Shown here one piece after another: positions 17,415 to 26,148 of a stretch of 62,383 nt of DNA. Under the pieces are notes generated by a model that was not told where the DNA came from, made no database searches, and worked only from the letters and a program-made list of their open reading frames with translations. Within the stretch, counting starts at the first letter, position 1. The number at the start of each line of letters is the position of its first letter. This DNA is from Anaerolinea thermolimosa (lineage in GTDB: Bacteria; Chloroflexota; Anaerolineae; Anaerolineales; Anaerolineaceae). A program made the position numbers and the translations under genes. The stretch lies in assembly GCF_001050195.2 (NCBI RefSeq), contig NZ_DF967965.1, positions 2,691,970 to 2,754,352 of the forward strand, in the 5' to 3' direction.

Positions 17415-17945
17415 CTAACGTGTGGATCTCTTCGAGTTTTTCTGCACGCGTCTGATCTGCCCCACCTGCATTTCTACCGGCATATACCTTTTACTGAGCA
17501 ATTCGATCAACACACGCACCCGCTCTGTGCCCGGCAGGCGAACATCGAAAATCGCCTCATAACCAGCAAAGGGGCCATCAAAAATGTACACCCGCGACCC
17601 CTTCTCCATCTCCTCAAATTCTATGCCCCCTGCCTCATTCACCTCTTGCACCCTCTGGCGGATCGCCTGAATCAGGTTCTCTGGCACCATCGCCGGTTCG
17701 TGATCAAAAGCCACCATCCCCCGAGAGAACGGCATATACTGAAAGAAAGAATAACCGACCTTTTCCAGGTCAACATGCACAAAAAGGTAGCCAGGGAAAT
17801 AGGCTTTGATCTTCCTGGCCCGTGGATTAACCGGGTTGACTCGGATACGCGGGAAAAAAGCTTCCACCCCGCGGGTTACCAGTTCTTTATACAGCGCGTC
17901 CTCGCGGTTGGGCTTACTTTGCATTGCGTACCAGTGCTCAGCCAT
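17415..17945 (-). CDS. NusG/RfaH-family transcription elongation factor (specialised paralogue)
   Basis: The protein has 176 residues. The NGN domain is clear: HWYAMQSKPNRED, ending FPGYLFVHVDL. The C-terminal KOW domain covers about 115-172 (GSRVYIFDGPFAGYEAIFD). Housekeeping NusG lies with secE and rplK, which are absent here, so this is probably one of the paralogues (RfaH, LoaP and similar) that help RNA polymerase through long envelope or polysaccharide operons. It lies 50 bases downstream of the DUF4012 gene and about 240 bases before ccmE. Which operon it acts on cannot be told from the sequence. Confidence 0.85.
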   Translation of the reverse strand: MAEHWYAMQSKPNREDALYKELVTRGVEAFFPRIRVNPVNPRARKIKAYFPGYLFVHVDLEKVGYSFFQYMPFSRGMVAFDHEPAMVPENLIQAIRQRVQEVNEAGGIEFEEMEKGSRVYIFDGPFAGYEAIFDVRLPGTERVRVLIELLSKRYMPVEMQVGQIRRVQKNSKRSTR

Positions 17946-17994
17946 TTTTATCCTGTAAAAAACCTAACCACACCTTCGTCCAACACCCCTGCGC

Positions 17995-19926
17995 TTAATG
18001 AAACACCAGCCTGAAGTCCGTAGTCTCCTCCAACCATCCTTCCCAGGTCCATTCCCCAGGCTGTGGGCCGCTACGCCACCCATCCGCAGGCTTCATCTTC
18101 ATCCCTTCCGGAATCTGAACGATCAGGCGTAGCCCCGACCGCACCACCCCAGGTTGCTTTTGGACTCGCAACTCATAAACCCATCCTTCTTTTGTCTGCC
18201 GTACCACTCTTGAAGGAAGTCTCCAGCTCAGAATGGCTGTCTGGCGGTCACCCGCGGGGAGCACCAGAAGCCCGGCAAATGCTATTGTACCGCCTTCTGC
18301 TGGAGATGATTGTACCATTCCATCGTACCCTTTTTGGTTCAGCATCCTTTCAGGTGGCACAGCAGGCACCTGGGCAAAAAGCAGTTCACTATCCTTCGGC
18401 ACCAGAACCCGCCAGTAATTCCAGTAACAGCGGTTTTGTAAATCGGCATACGTAAGCCCGTACATTTCCTTGTGCACACAGGCCACCCCAGGTTGAGCTC
18501 GACTGGTATATTCCAGAACAAGCGTCGCCTGAGGGTTCTGGAGTACACGGGCATCCACCCGGTAGGTAACCGTTCTCTCAATCAAAGCATCGGCTTTATT
18601 AAATCCGATGTTTGAATCGACCGGCATGAGAAAATCCCCTTCACCAAGACGAACAGCTCCATCTAACCCGGCCTTTGCCAGCGCCATCTGCGCCCCAGAA
18701 TCTTTTAAATACATCAGCAAATGTCCCTGCCTCAGCATCTGAAAGATCACCGTTCCAGTTTTAAAAAGGGTCCTCCCATCGCTCGTACCTGTAAGCCGTT
18801 TGAGAATGGCCGCTCCGAGATGCCCCATAAAATCCTTCCGTTGAGACCACCACTCCCCTGTTACCCCTTCCTTCGGGTCAGGCTCCCACGCTTGTTGCAT
18901 CCAACGTACCACATTCTTTGCATGAATCGCCTCAGAGGCACCTTCCACCGTAAGCGGGCCAATGGCAGCCAACAGCTGAACAATAACCTGCTGATCGATA
19001 GCCAGCACGCCATCGACCTCTACCCCGGTAGAGAGCGTGTAAAGGTGGGCAATCTCCTCTGCCGCGGTTGGAAAATCCGGCGACCAGTTTGCATCGCGCG
19101 GCACCCAGATGCCAGCCAGCATGTAGGTTGCCAGAGGTTCAGGAGGAAGAGGATACCCGGCTTCCAGACGATCTACCGAGTAGGAATCTTTCACATCAAA
19201 CCGCACAACCTCACCCCTGCGCACCTGAAGCAAACCAAAAGCAGAAATAAAGCCACCTGTGGCGCGTAATTCATCGCTGTTTTGCACCACCAGTAAATAG
19301 GTCTGTCCCCGTTCCTCACCAGCCAGCGCTGGTAAATAGGGCAACAGCCCCACCCCGCCAGCTACAAGCGAAAACTGCCGATCCATAGAGCGCAGTCTCT
19401 CCCCCAGGTTTCCTGACAGGAGATTAAAATCGAGCCCTGCGCGTGCCTGAGAAGCCGCTTCAACCGCTTGAAGGGCTTTTCTGAGGTTCTCCTGGTGCGT
19501 CTCCACGTGGTTTAACCACTGTCTCTGAAAGACCCCCCCGTTTGCCGGAAATTCTAATCCATCCAGGAGCCAGAATCCCACCTCAGCCAAACCTTTCCCA
19601 TACAACAGCAACGCCTCGGACTGAGACAGATACCCTCCTACCCCCGGCACCCAGTCTGTATTGTGGAAGACCGGAAACAACGGTGCCATACCCCAAAGCA
19701 AATGATCGGCATGGCGATTGATTCGCTCCAATTCTTGCACTGCCACCTGCAAACTCTCATCACTCACACCATTACCAACCGTACGTTGGATCTTCCGCAA
19801 TGAAATCATCAACCCGGCCCCATGCCACGTGAGTACCCCCAGCCATATCAAAATTCCCCCCATCACCCCCAGGAGTAACCAACTCCGTAAAGCGTTCTTT
19901 TTGAAAGGAAATTGCGACTCTTTCAC
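17995..19926 (-). CDS. DUF4012 family membrane-anchored protein
   Basis: The protein has 643 residues with one N-terminal membrane helix (about 13-37) and a large extracytoplasmic part. The DUF4012 signature is visible around 210-320: YLLVVQNSDELRATGGFI, a D-x-Y-S-V-D segment, ANWSPDFPTAAEEI and EVDGVLAIDQQ. The family is common in Gram-positive bacteria and Chloroflexota and often lies in polysaccharide loci; some members are distantly linked to LytR-CpsA-Psr-type wall enzymes, but the activity is unknown. The start codon is GTG at 19926 with GGGGTGA upstream. It is probably cotranscribed with the nusG-like gene. Confidence 0.8.
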   Translation of the reverse strand: MKESQFPFKKNALRSWLLLGVMGGILIWLGVLTWHGAGLMISLRKIQRTVGNGVSDESLQVAVQELERINRHADHLLWGMAPLFPVFHNTDWVPGVGGYLSQSEALLLYGKGLAEVGFWLLDGLEFPANGGVFQRQWLNHVETHQENLRKALQAVEAASQARAGLDFNLLSGNLGERLRSMDRQFSLVAGGVGLLPYLPALAGEERGQTYLLVVQNSDELRATGGFISAFGLLQVRRGEVVRFDVKDSYSVDRLEAGYPLPPEPLATYMLAGIWVPRDANWSPDFPTAAEEIAHLYTLSTGVEVDGVLAIDQQVIVQLLAAIGPLTVEGASEAIHAKNVVRWMQQAWEPDPKEGVTGEWWSQRKDFMGHLGAAILKRLTGTSDGRTLFKTGTVIFQMLRQGHLLMYLKDSGAQMALAKAGLDGAVRLGEGDFLMPVDSNIGFNKADALIERTVTYRVDARVLQNPQATLVLEYTSRAQPGVACVHKEMYGLTYADLQNRCYWNYWRVLVPKDSELLFAQVPAVPPERMLNQKGYDGMVQSSPAEGGTIAFAGLLVLPAGDRQTAILSWRLPSRVVRQTKEGWVYELRVQKQPGVVRSGLRLIVQIPEGMKMKPADGWRSGPQPGEWTWEGWLEETTDFRLVFH

Positions 19927-19998
19927 TGTATCACCCCTTATAGAATCATGCTATTATTATGACACGTTTTGTAAACGGATTTCAGGGAGCAGAACAAT

Positions 19999-20484
19999 AT
20001 GGCGGGGAGAAAAAACCAGGTCTTTCTGGCCGTTGGCATCATGGTGCTCATTCTGACGTTGGGAGCCATTACCGGCACAGGTGAAGCGAGTTTCCGGGGA
20101 CAGACGGTCCCCACGCTCAGCCCCACATCGACCCCTCCCCCACCCGAACCGACCAATACCTCTCAGGTCATTGAACCCACCCAGGCGACTCAACCCACTG
20201 TTGTCCCAACGCTGGCGCCAACTGAGCCTCAAACGGCATCAACTGCAACCACAGGTTCTCAACCTGCCGCTACAAGCACCACGGCAGGGCAAATTCCGGC
20301 CACCCCCACCCTCGGCCTTGAACAGCAACCATCACCAACCCCTGTGCCTTCTGCAACTCAGGGCACCCTTAAAACCGTATATTTTCTTGCCTGTGGTTTA
20401 GGGTTAATTGTAGCCATTGGGCTTATCCTGCTCCTGGCTATTCGAAAGCCTACAACACCGCCATCCGGTTCCAATCATCCGTAA
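19999..20484 (+). CDS. Small Thr/Pro-rich surface protein with two membrane segments
   Basis: The protein has 161 residues: a signal-like hydrophobic segment (about 8-27), a 90-residue stretch rich in Thr, Pro, Ser, Ala and Gln, then a membrane helix (about 125-147) and a short basic-polar tail. It has no catalytic domain. The composition suggests an extended, possibly O-glycosylated stalk anchored in the membrane. Its start has CAGGGAG upstream, and TGC-TATTAT at about 19949-19957 may be its -10 box. It lies 54 bases before the hydrolase-like gene and may be in the same transcript. No homologous function is recognised. Confidence 0.65.
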   Translation: MAGRKNQVFLAVGIMVLILTLGAITGTGEASFRGQTVPTLSPTSTPPPPEPTNTSQVIEPTQATQPTVVPTLAPTEPQTASTATTGSQPAATSTTAGQIPATPTLGLEQQPSPTPVPSATQGTLKTVYFLACGLGLIVAIGLILLLAIRKPTTPPSGSNHP

Positions 20485-20538
20485 TCCCATACCACCCTTT
20501 CTCAGGGTGAGGGGGCAATTTCTTTGGGGGATGTTCCT

Positions 20539-21696
20539 ATGAGAAGAAAATCTTTTAATTTCTTGGCCTTGGTTGTGGCAAGCCTTCTGCTTGCGTTGCT
20601 CCTTTTCAATCGATCTCAGACGCCTGCGCTTGCCCAAGATCCAGATCCTTCTAACGTCTACCTTCCGTTGATCATTAAACCACCCGTTGTTCTTTGCCGG
20701 TTTGGGATTGCCGCCGTATCTGGATTACCAGGCTACAATACCGATCTCGGCCCGCTGAAGGTTGGGGCTTTCATCGACTGGGGCACAGAACCAGCGCGCT
20801 CTTTGCCCCCAGAAGTAGATTACATTCACGTCATCAGTGTTCGCGGAGACAGCTTCGATGACACAGACAGAGCGGCACAGGCAGCTGCTCTGGCTGCCGC
20901 CAACCCTGGTGATTACTGGCAGGTTGGCAATGAGCCAGATACCTCGTATTACGGGGGGAATGGGATCACACAGGACAACATCACCGCCGAAACCTACGCC
21001 CACCGATTTAGAGTGATCGCTGAAGCCATCAAGAATGCCGACCCAACGGCAAAAATAGGTTTTGGCTCCATCGTCCAACCTACCCCCATTCGTCTGCGTT
21101 ATTTAGACCGCGCCTGGACGGCTCTGCTCATTGAAACCGATTCCTACGCTAAAACCAATAGCCTGGTTGATTTCTGGAGCATCCATTCCTTCATTCTCAA
21201 CGAAATTCCCGGCCAATGGGGCACAGGTATTCCTAAAGGTTTTGAAGATGACTACTCCGATGCTGTAGCCATCACCAACTTTGCCGATACTTACTCCATC
21301 TCTCTGTTCCAGGAACGGATTCTCGCTATGCGCCGCTGGATGCGCGACCGCGGGCAACGTGAGAAAGCCTTGTGGATCACCGAATTTGGCAGCCTCTTTC
21401 CACCTGTTGACCAACCCGGCGGCCCCAATAACGTCAACGTTCCAGATTCTGTCACAGCCAATTTCATGGTGCAGACATTTAACTACCTGAACACCGCCAC
21501 CAGTTCATCTCTGGGGCTACCCTCAGATGGAAATCGCCTGGTACAGCGCTGGTTTTGGTATAGCTTGAATGATCACCGCTATTACTTCGGTGGCAGCCTT
21601 TACGATCCAGACGACGGAGGTGCAATCACCCCGGTCGGAAACAAATTCATTCAGTATGTTACTCCGCTCACACCAGAAATGAACTGCAAACCATAA
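20539..21696 (+). CDS. Secreted glycoside-hydrolase-like (clan A TIM-barrel) protein
   Basis: The protein has 385 residues from ATG 20539 (GGGGGA seven bases upstream; an in-frame ATG at 20524 is less likely). A signal peptide (about 1-32) is followed at once by SNVYLPLIIK, the same motif that ends the FG-GAP protein. The rest fits a TIM-barrel glycoside hydrolase: VGNEPD gives the acid/base Glu at the end of strand 4, a WSIHSF strand follows, and WITEFG gives the nucleophile Glu at the end of strand 7. These are clan GH-A hallmarks, as in families near GH39, GH44 and GH128. The substrate is unknown. The exact family cannot be named by eye. Confidence 0.72.
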   Translation: MRRKSFNFLALVVASLLLALLLFNRSQTPALAQDPDPSNVYLPLIIKPPVVLCRFGIAAVSGLPGYNTDLGPLKVGAFIDWGTEPARSLPPEVDYIHVISVRGDSFDDTDRAAQAAALAAANPGDYWQVGNEPDTSYYGGNGITQDNITAETYAHRFRVIAEAIKNADPTAKIGFGSIVQPTPIRLRYLDRAWTALLIETDSYAKTNSLVDFWSIHSFILNEIPGQWGTGIPKGFEDDYSDAVAITNFADTYSISLFQERILAMRRWMRDRGQREKALWITEFGSLFPPVDQPGGPNNVNVPDSVTANFMVQTFNYLNTATSSSLGLPSDGNRLVQRWFWYSLNDHRYYFGGSLYDPDDGGAITPVGNKFIQYVTPLTPEMNCKP

Positions 21697-21710
21697 GTCA
21701 AGCGGAGAAA

Positions 21711-21728
21711 GTTGCCAGGGCAGGCAAC
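21711..21728 (-). terminator. Hairpin between converging genes
   Basis: GTTGCC and GGCAAC pair across six bases. Read on the minus strand the hairpin is followed by TTTCTC, so it could end the glycan operon whose last stop is at 21815. Weak call. Confidence 0.35.
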
Positions 21729-21814
21729 CCCTCCTCCAATTCATGAAACTGCTCAGTGACCCGCTGTTTGAACCAAAGCGGCACTGGCTGTTTCATCGGC
21801 GGGTCGGGGTTGCC

Positions 21815-22804
21815 TTATTCCTTTTCCGATTGGGGCAAAATGGGAGGTGGAGAGATTACCGCCCAAAGGATTCCCATCATCAACGCAAGCGCCCGCACTA
21901 GCGTCATCGGCAGAGCCAGCCAGAGCACGGGCCAATCATAACCGGCAATAAAGGCGAGAAATGGAAAATTGCTCATCAAAAATGCCGCCAGGCTGAAGAT
22001 ACTCACCCACACTGCAGGATGAAAAACCACCCCGACGACCGCCGCGGCGAGGGATAATCCCAGAAGGATGATCTGCCAGCGTTGTGAAGGTGGAGTGTGA
22101 GAGTCACCCAAGGCTTTTTCTGGCAGCCACTTAAGCATCACCGCTTTCCAGTAACCGATCCCAAACTTACGACGGGCATACTCACCCACGTGCCGGTCAT
22201 GGCGGTGCAACACCACCGCCGCGGGGCAAAAGGCCAATCGATACCCCTGCCGCGCCAGACGGAAGGAAAATTCCTGATCTTCTACCGATGGGACGGGAAA
22301 AACCGGATTGAACCCCCCATGTTGCAGAAAAACCTCCCTTCGATACGCCGCTGAATACGTGTCAATAAAATCAATGGTTTCTTGCCTGGCAAGACGTTGA
22401 TATTTATAGGCATACTCGCACTGCACAAACCGGGGTACCCACCCCTTCTCAACCGTTTGATAGATACCCTTGGCCCCCGCCACCCGTGCATCGGTGAAAG
22501 CTCCCATCAACGCCTTCAGCCATCCCGGCGTGGGAATACAATCGGCATCTGTGAAGACAAGCAGCTCACCTCTTGCCTCTCTTGCACCATGGTTTCGCGC
22601 TGAAGCCGGCCCCGCATTGGCCTGTCGGGCTACCCTGACCCCCATGTTGGCCGCAATTTCTGCGGTAGAGTCTGTGGAACCATCGTCCACAACGATCACC
22701 TCATAATCTACCCCAAAGCGCAACCCATCCTGGTGGAGAACCCCTTCCAGGCAGGCAGATAGAGTCTGTGCGGCATCTTTTGCCGGAATAATTACCGAAA
22801 TCAC
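21815..22804 (-). CDS. Family 2 glycosyltransferase with C-terminal membrane segments
   Basis: The protein has 329 residues from GTG 22804, which shares its first base with the stop codon of the upstream gene (TAGTG) and has AGGAGG close by. It begins with the GT-A nucleotide-binding strand ISVIIPAKDAA, continues with VDDGSTDST, and has the metal-binding motif FTDADC (about 90-96). The acceptor-side acidic motif is VEDQEFSFRL. Two or three hydrophobic segments at the C-terminus would tether it to the membrane. It is the last gene of a four-gene operon for building a surface glycan. Donor and acceptor are unknown. Confidence 0.88.
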   Translation of the reverse strand: MISVIIPAKDAAQTLSACLEGVLHQDGLRFGVDYEVIVVDDGSTDSTAEIAANMGVRVARQANAGPASARNHGAREARGELLVFTDADCIPTPGWLKALMGAFTDARVAGAKGIYQTVEKGWVPRFVQCEYAYKYQRLARQETIDFIDTYSAAYRREVFLQHGGFNPVFPVPSVEDQEFSFRLARQGYRLAFCPAAVVLHRHDRHVGEYARRKFGIGYWKAVMLKWLPEKALGDSHTPPSQRWQIILLGLSLAAAVVGVVFHPAVWVSIFSLAAFLMSNFPFLAFIAGYDWPVLWLALPMTLVRALALMMGILWAVISPPPILPQSEKE

Positions 22805-23793
22805 TATCCTCCTCGTTTCAACCACCGGCTCACACCCACAAAAACCCATCCTAGCAAAAGCGGTGGGAGAACAACAATGGCGTGCAAAAGCACGGCAAAT
22901 GCCGCCCGTTCTGAAGTGCCAATTCCGAACGGAGCCAGAGCAAGCATGGCCAAATAATAAAAAGGCCCCACATTCCCTGGCATGAGGGCAGGTGCCAGTC
23001 CAAGATAAACCAGAACCAGCACCAACCCCCCGGTTCGCAAATCCACCGGAAGGCTTAAAGCCTGCAGAACAAAGAGATTGGTAGAAAGCATGACTCCCCA
23101 GAGAATCACACTAAACACCATCAGAGTAAGCACCCTTCTGTCAGACCTCAGCAAACGAAGGCTGCGTACCCAGCTTTCAATTCGTTCCGCCAGACCAGCC
23201 CATCGCTTCGGCCATCTCTGGCTGATCTGTTCCCAGAGAAACGGTGCCGCCCACAGCCCGGCTGCCAGAGCTAAAGTTGCCCCCGCGCACAGCGGCACCA
23301 GCCAGCTTCGGCTGGTGATCAGGGCCTCCACGGGCAACACCGGCCCAAGCCAGGTGACCAACCCCAGAAGAATGACCAGATCAAAATATTTTTCGAGAAG
23401 CACTGAAAAGGCCGTTAAGAAAGCATCCTGTTGATCATTCACAGATAGCCACCCCACCCGGGCAAGTTCCCCGGCCCGCAGTGGGAATAAAATATTAACC
23501 GCCTGACCAATAAAAAAGGCCCCCCCGAGGTGTAAAAAACCCGGTTCGCGCTGGATTCCCAATCCGAGCAACAACCAGCGCCAGCGCAAGATTTTCATGA
23601 ATGAGCTGACCAAAACACTTAACAAAGCAATCACCAGCCATCCACATTGAGCATGAACGAGGTGATATACCAGGCCTCCCCAGTCCACCTTCCAAAGCGA
23701 AAGTGCCAGCAAAGCCAAGCCAAGAAACAGCCTGAGAAACCTTTCCAGAACCAGCCAGAAGGTCTTTCTCTGGGAGGCATCAGCGACACTCAT
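22804..23793 (-). CDS. Lysylphosphatidylglycerol synthase TM-region (UPF0104/AglD-like) protein
   Basis: The protein has 329 residues from ATG 23793; in-frame starts up to 23853 overlap the upstream gene more deeply. It has about eight membrane helices. Segments such as FLHLGGAFFIGQAVNILFPLRAGELAR and a Glu-Lys-(x)2-Asp stretch (LLEKYFDLVILL) are typical of the YbhN/UPF0104 family. This family includes the membrane part of MprF and stand-alone proteins thought to move lipid-linked sugars or lipids across the membrane. Between a DUF2723 transferase and a GT2, a flippase role for a lipid-linked glycan is a reasonable inference. Confidence 0.82.
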   Translation of the reverse strand: MSVADASQRKTFWLVLERFLRLFLGLALLALSLWKVDWGGLVYHLVHAQCGWLVIALLSVLVSSFMKILRWRWLLLGLGIQREPGFLHLGGAFFIGQAVNILFPLRAGELARVGWLSVNDQQDAFLTAFSVLLEKYFDLVILLGLVTWLGPVLPVEALITSRSWLVPLCAGATLALAAGLWAAPFLWEQISQRWPKRWAGLAERIESWVRSLRLLRSDRRVLTLMVFSVILWGVMLSTNLFVLQALSLPVDLRTGGLVLVLVYLGLAPALMPGNVGPFYYLAMLALAPFGIGTSERAAFAVLLHAIVVLPPLLLGWVFVGVSRWLKRGG

Positions 23794-25351
23794 ACCGCAC
23801 CTGTATTTGATATTCTCTTTCCACATGAGTACGGCAAACCGGGCGCCCGGCATTCAGCCCTGGTAAGGCCTCTCCCCAGGCACTCCCAGCCAGATCATCC
23901 GTCGATGGCCAGTGCAGATCGGGGTAAATATGCCGGAGCGTTTCTCGATACCACAAAAACTGGGTCAAAGGAAGAACGATGATCTGCACATCCGGTCGCT
24001 CACCCAGCCCAAAGTGCGCATACCAGAGAGGGAAGGTATCTTCATCAGCCTCGGTGAGAATTAACGCTCCAGTCGGCGCTTTTTGAAGAACTTCTCTCGC
24101 AAACTGTTCCACTTCCGTTTCCATTCGCGGGTCAACCTGCCGGGCTGTCTCAGGAAGGCGCCCCAGCAGAAAGACCAGCATCCCGATGCTAACAAGCCAG
24201 CCCAGCCGCCAGCCACGCCAGTGCCATTGAAAAGTCAGCATAGCACCCTTCCCGACCCATACGGCCCCGGCCAGAAGAGCAGGGATCAGATACACCAGAG
24301 AGTCCGGCGTGTCATAACCTATGGCAAAGGCTGAAAACGAACCAAAAACCCATAAAAGCAATCCCTGGAAACGGTCAACCTTATCATGATCAGAAATGAC
24401 AGCACCCAATACCCCCAGCACCAGGCCGGGTAATCCAAATTGCTCCAGCAAGATTCTCGCCCAGGCTGAGATTCTTTCCAGCATTCCTTCCACGGAAGTA
24501 TGAAAAACCAGTCCCCGGTATGGCTGTCCACTGACGACCCACCAGAAACCCTCCCAACTTTGCGGGTTGCCCCAGTTTATCGGCGGGTACATCTGGGCTC
24601 TCAGGGGTAATAATAAGTACACCGAAGCCCCGAGGAGGAAAGTCAAACCCTGAACCAACCAGAACTTAAGCTTTTGCCGTCCTCTAAAGTCTTTTAAGAT
24701 CAAAGGAAGAATGGTCGCTATCAGAGCAGGAATGAACAGGAAAATGGTGAGATGATTCCCCAGGCTCAAGCCGGCGATCCAGGAGAGGAACGACACCCCT
24801 CCCGTGTGACGAACTCCTTTGCGAAGAAGAGTCACCCACCACAACCAGATAACCGCCATCAGTGCCTGTAACCCATGCACCTCTACAATCACCGCCTGCG
24901 ACCAGACCAGTGGTGCACTCCCCCATGCCAGCCCGGCAATCAGGCTGATCACCTGGCCGGACAGGCTATGCGGAGAAAGAAAATGCCAGACCCACAGGCT
25001 CACCAGCCCTCCGGCAAACGCTGTTGAGATGGCCGAAAGCAGAGCACCCCGCCATGGAATCGTCCCCAGCGGAATAAACTGAAACGCCTCCCCCAGCAGA
25101 AGATAGGTGGGGTAACCGCCGGGATGAGCAACTCCATGGGTAAGGATCGCCGCGAGAAAGTCTCCCCCATCGCCCCCAAAATTGGCCCGGGTAAGTTCCA
25201 GGGGTAAAAGCGGGATATAAAGGGTGGATAACACCAGAAAAACCACCACTGCGCTATAAGGAAACTCTAGCCCTGGCGAACCTCGCCCGTTGGAGTGAAA
25301 TAAATGGCGGGGTGAAACCCGAGAATCACCCCGCAACTTCATCCAGCTCAC
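23780..25351 (-). CDS. DUF2723 GT-C-type membrane glycosyltransferase
   Basis: The protein has 523 residues and about ten membrane helices. The DUF2723 signature is clear near the N-terminus: NFGGDGGDFLAAILTHGVAHPGGYPTY, containing the acidic catalytic-type Asp residues and the HPxGYP motif. The family (TMEM260-like in animals) belongs to GT-C enzymes using polyprenyl-phosphate sugars, with protein O-mannosylation shown for the animal member. The catalytic loop would face outside. It starts 10 bases after the stop of the secreted protein gene and overlaps the next gene by 14 bases. The sugar and acceptor here are unknown. Confidence 0.85.
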   Translation of the reverse strand: MSWMKLRGDSRVSPRHLFHSNGRGSPGLEFPYSAVVVFLVLSTLYIPLLPLELTRANFGGDGGDFLAAILTHGVAHPGGYPTYLLLGEAFQFIPLGTIPWRGALLSAISTAFAGGLVSLWVWHFLSPHSLSGQVISLIAGLAWGSAPLVWSQAVIVEVHGLQALMAVIWLWWVTLLRKGVRHTGGVSFLSWIAGLSLGNHLTIFLFIPALIATILPLILKDFRGRQKLKFWLVQGLTFLLGASVYLLLPLRAQMYPPINWGNPQSWEGFWWVVSGQPYRGLVFHTSVEGMLERISAWARILLEQFGLPGLVLGVLGAVISDHDKVDRFQGLLLWVFGSFSAFAIGYDTPDSLVYLIPALLAGAVWVGKGAMLTFQWHWRGWRLGWLVSIGMLVFLLGRLPETARQVDPRMETEVEQFAREVLQKAPTGALILTEADEDTFPLWYAHFGLGERPDVQIIVLPLTQFLWYRETLRHIYPDLHWPSTDDLAGSAWGEALPGLNAGRPVCRTHVEREYQIQVRYECR

Positions 25352-25360
25352 AGAGAAACC

Positions 25361-26029
25361 TTACTTCTTGGCCTGCCAGCCAATGGCAAAGAAACCCCAG
25401 TTAATTGTCCGACAAGAAAGCCGCCCGTGGAGCCCGGCTTCTTTATCAAAAATAACCTCCGGGCAGGTCTCCCAGGTGCGCGTCTCCGGGTTGTAGTTAA
25501 AAAAGCCGAAGCGATCTTTAAAATGATCGTACATGAAACGTTCATAAGCTGAAAGGTCAAAGTAAACCATCTTTGGAGAGCACGAAGGGGTTGAGTCCAC
25601 TTTGCCGTCAACCTTTTGATAAACCTGCACCCCCTGCCGGTAATAATGGAGCTGGGCCCGCTCAGGTAAATAACGCACCGGAACGATGCAATAGACTTCG
25701 TACGCCTCCTGACAGGCAGAACCTGAGGGATTGAGCACCCCTCCCCAGCGGGCTGTGCTGCGGGTATTAGGAAAGCGCAATTCGAACAGATCCATTTCTT
25801 TGGCAGGGTTAATGCTTGCCCCAATGCAGGTTATTTTTGGAAAAGGTTCGGGCAAATCGCCCGGGCTTTTCGTCGCCGTAGGTTGGGGAGCCGGAGGCAC
25901 GGTAGGAGCCGTCGGGATGGTAGGCACCGTGCCCTGAGCATAAGTCTGACTCCAGACTCCTCCCAGGAAACCAAGTGCCAGGATAACGGTTAAAACAAAT
26001 CCCGCCAGAAACGATCGTCGGATATTCAT
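25361..26029 (-). CDS. Secreted hypothetical protein with Thr/Pro linker
   Basis: The protein has 222 residues from ATG 26029, which has GGAGGGG six bases upstream; an in-frame start at 26062 has none. A signal peptide (about 1-31) is followed by a Thr/Pro/Ala linker and a compact domain with six or more cysteines, probably disulfide-bonded, rich in Tyr and Phe. I do not recognise the family. It is the first gene of the operon that continues with the DUF2723 transferase, so it may be a substrate or accessory protein for glycan transfer. A -10 box and a folded leader lie upstream. Confidence 0.65.
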   Translation of the reverse strand: MNIRRSFLAGFVLTVILALGFLGGVWSQTYAQGTVPTIPTAPTVPPAPQPTATKSPGDLPEPFPKITCIGASINPAKEMDLFELRFPNTRSTARWGGVLNPSGSACQEAYEVYCIVPVRYLPERAQLHYYRQGVQVYQKVDGKVDSTPSCSPKMVYFDLSAYERFMYDHFKDRFGFFNYNPETRTWETCPEVIFDKEAGLHGRLSCRTINWGFFAIGWQAKK

Positions 26030-26073
26030 TGACCCCTCCAATTCATCCAAATCGTGCGCCACCTGCCCATTAA

Positions 26074-26109
26074 CTTCCCCTGCGGGAAGGTCGGCAAGCC
26101 AGGCCGACC
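26074..26109 (-). promoter_or_regulatory. Tandem hairpins in the leader of the glycan operon
   Basis: Two adjacent inverted repeats lie between the -10 box and the start codon at 26029: GGTCGGC/GCCGACC (26089-26095 with 26103-26109) and CTTCCC/GGGAAG (26074-26079 with 26084-26089). They share an edge, so they may compete. No T-run follows. They could be a leader control element or an end structure for the upstream RNase gene. Confidence 0.35.
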
Positions 26110-26124
26110 CAAGGTGGCAAAAGT

Positions 26125-26130
26125 ATTATA
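26125..26130 (-). promoter_or_regulatory. Extended -10 box of the glycan operon
   Basis: On the minus strand the sequence reads CTA-TGC-TATAAT, an extended -10. Transcription would begin near 26118, giving a leader of about 90 bases to ATG 26029. It lies just downstream of the RNase gene stop. Confidence 0.55.
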
Positions 26131-26148
26131 GCATAGCAGGGAAAGGGT

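Noticed and set aside
20493-20509. Hairpin CACCCT-TTCTC-AGGGTG between 19999 and 20539 genes as a terminator
   Set aside because: Only six base pairs and no T-run; the two genes may well be cotranscribed.
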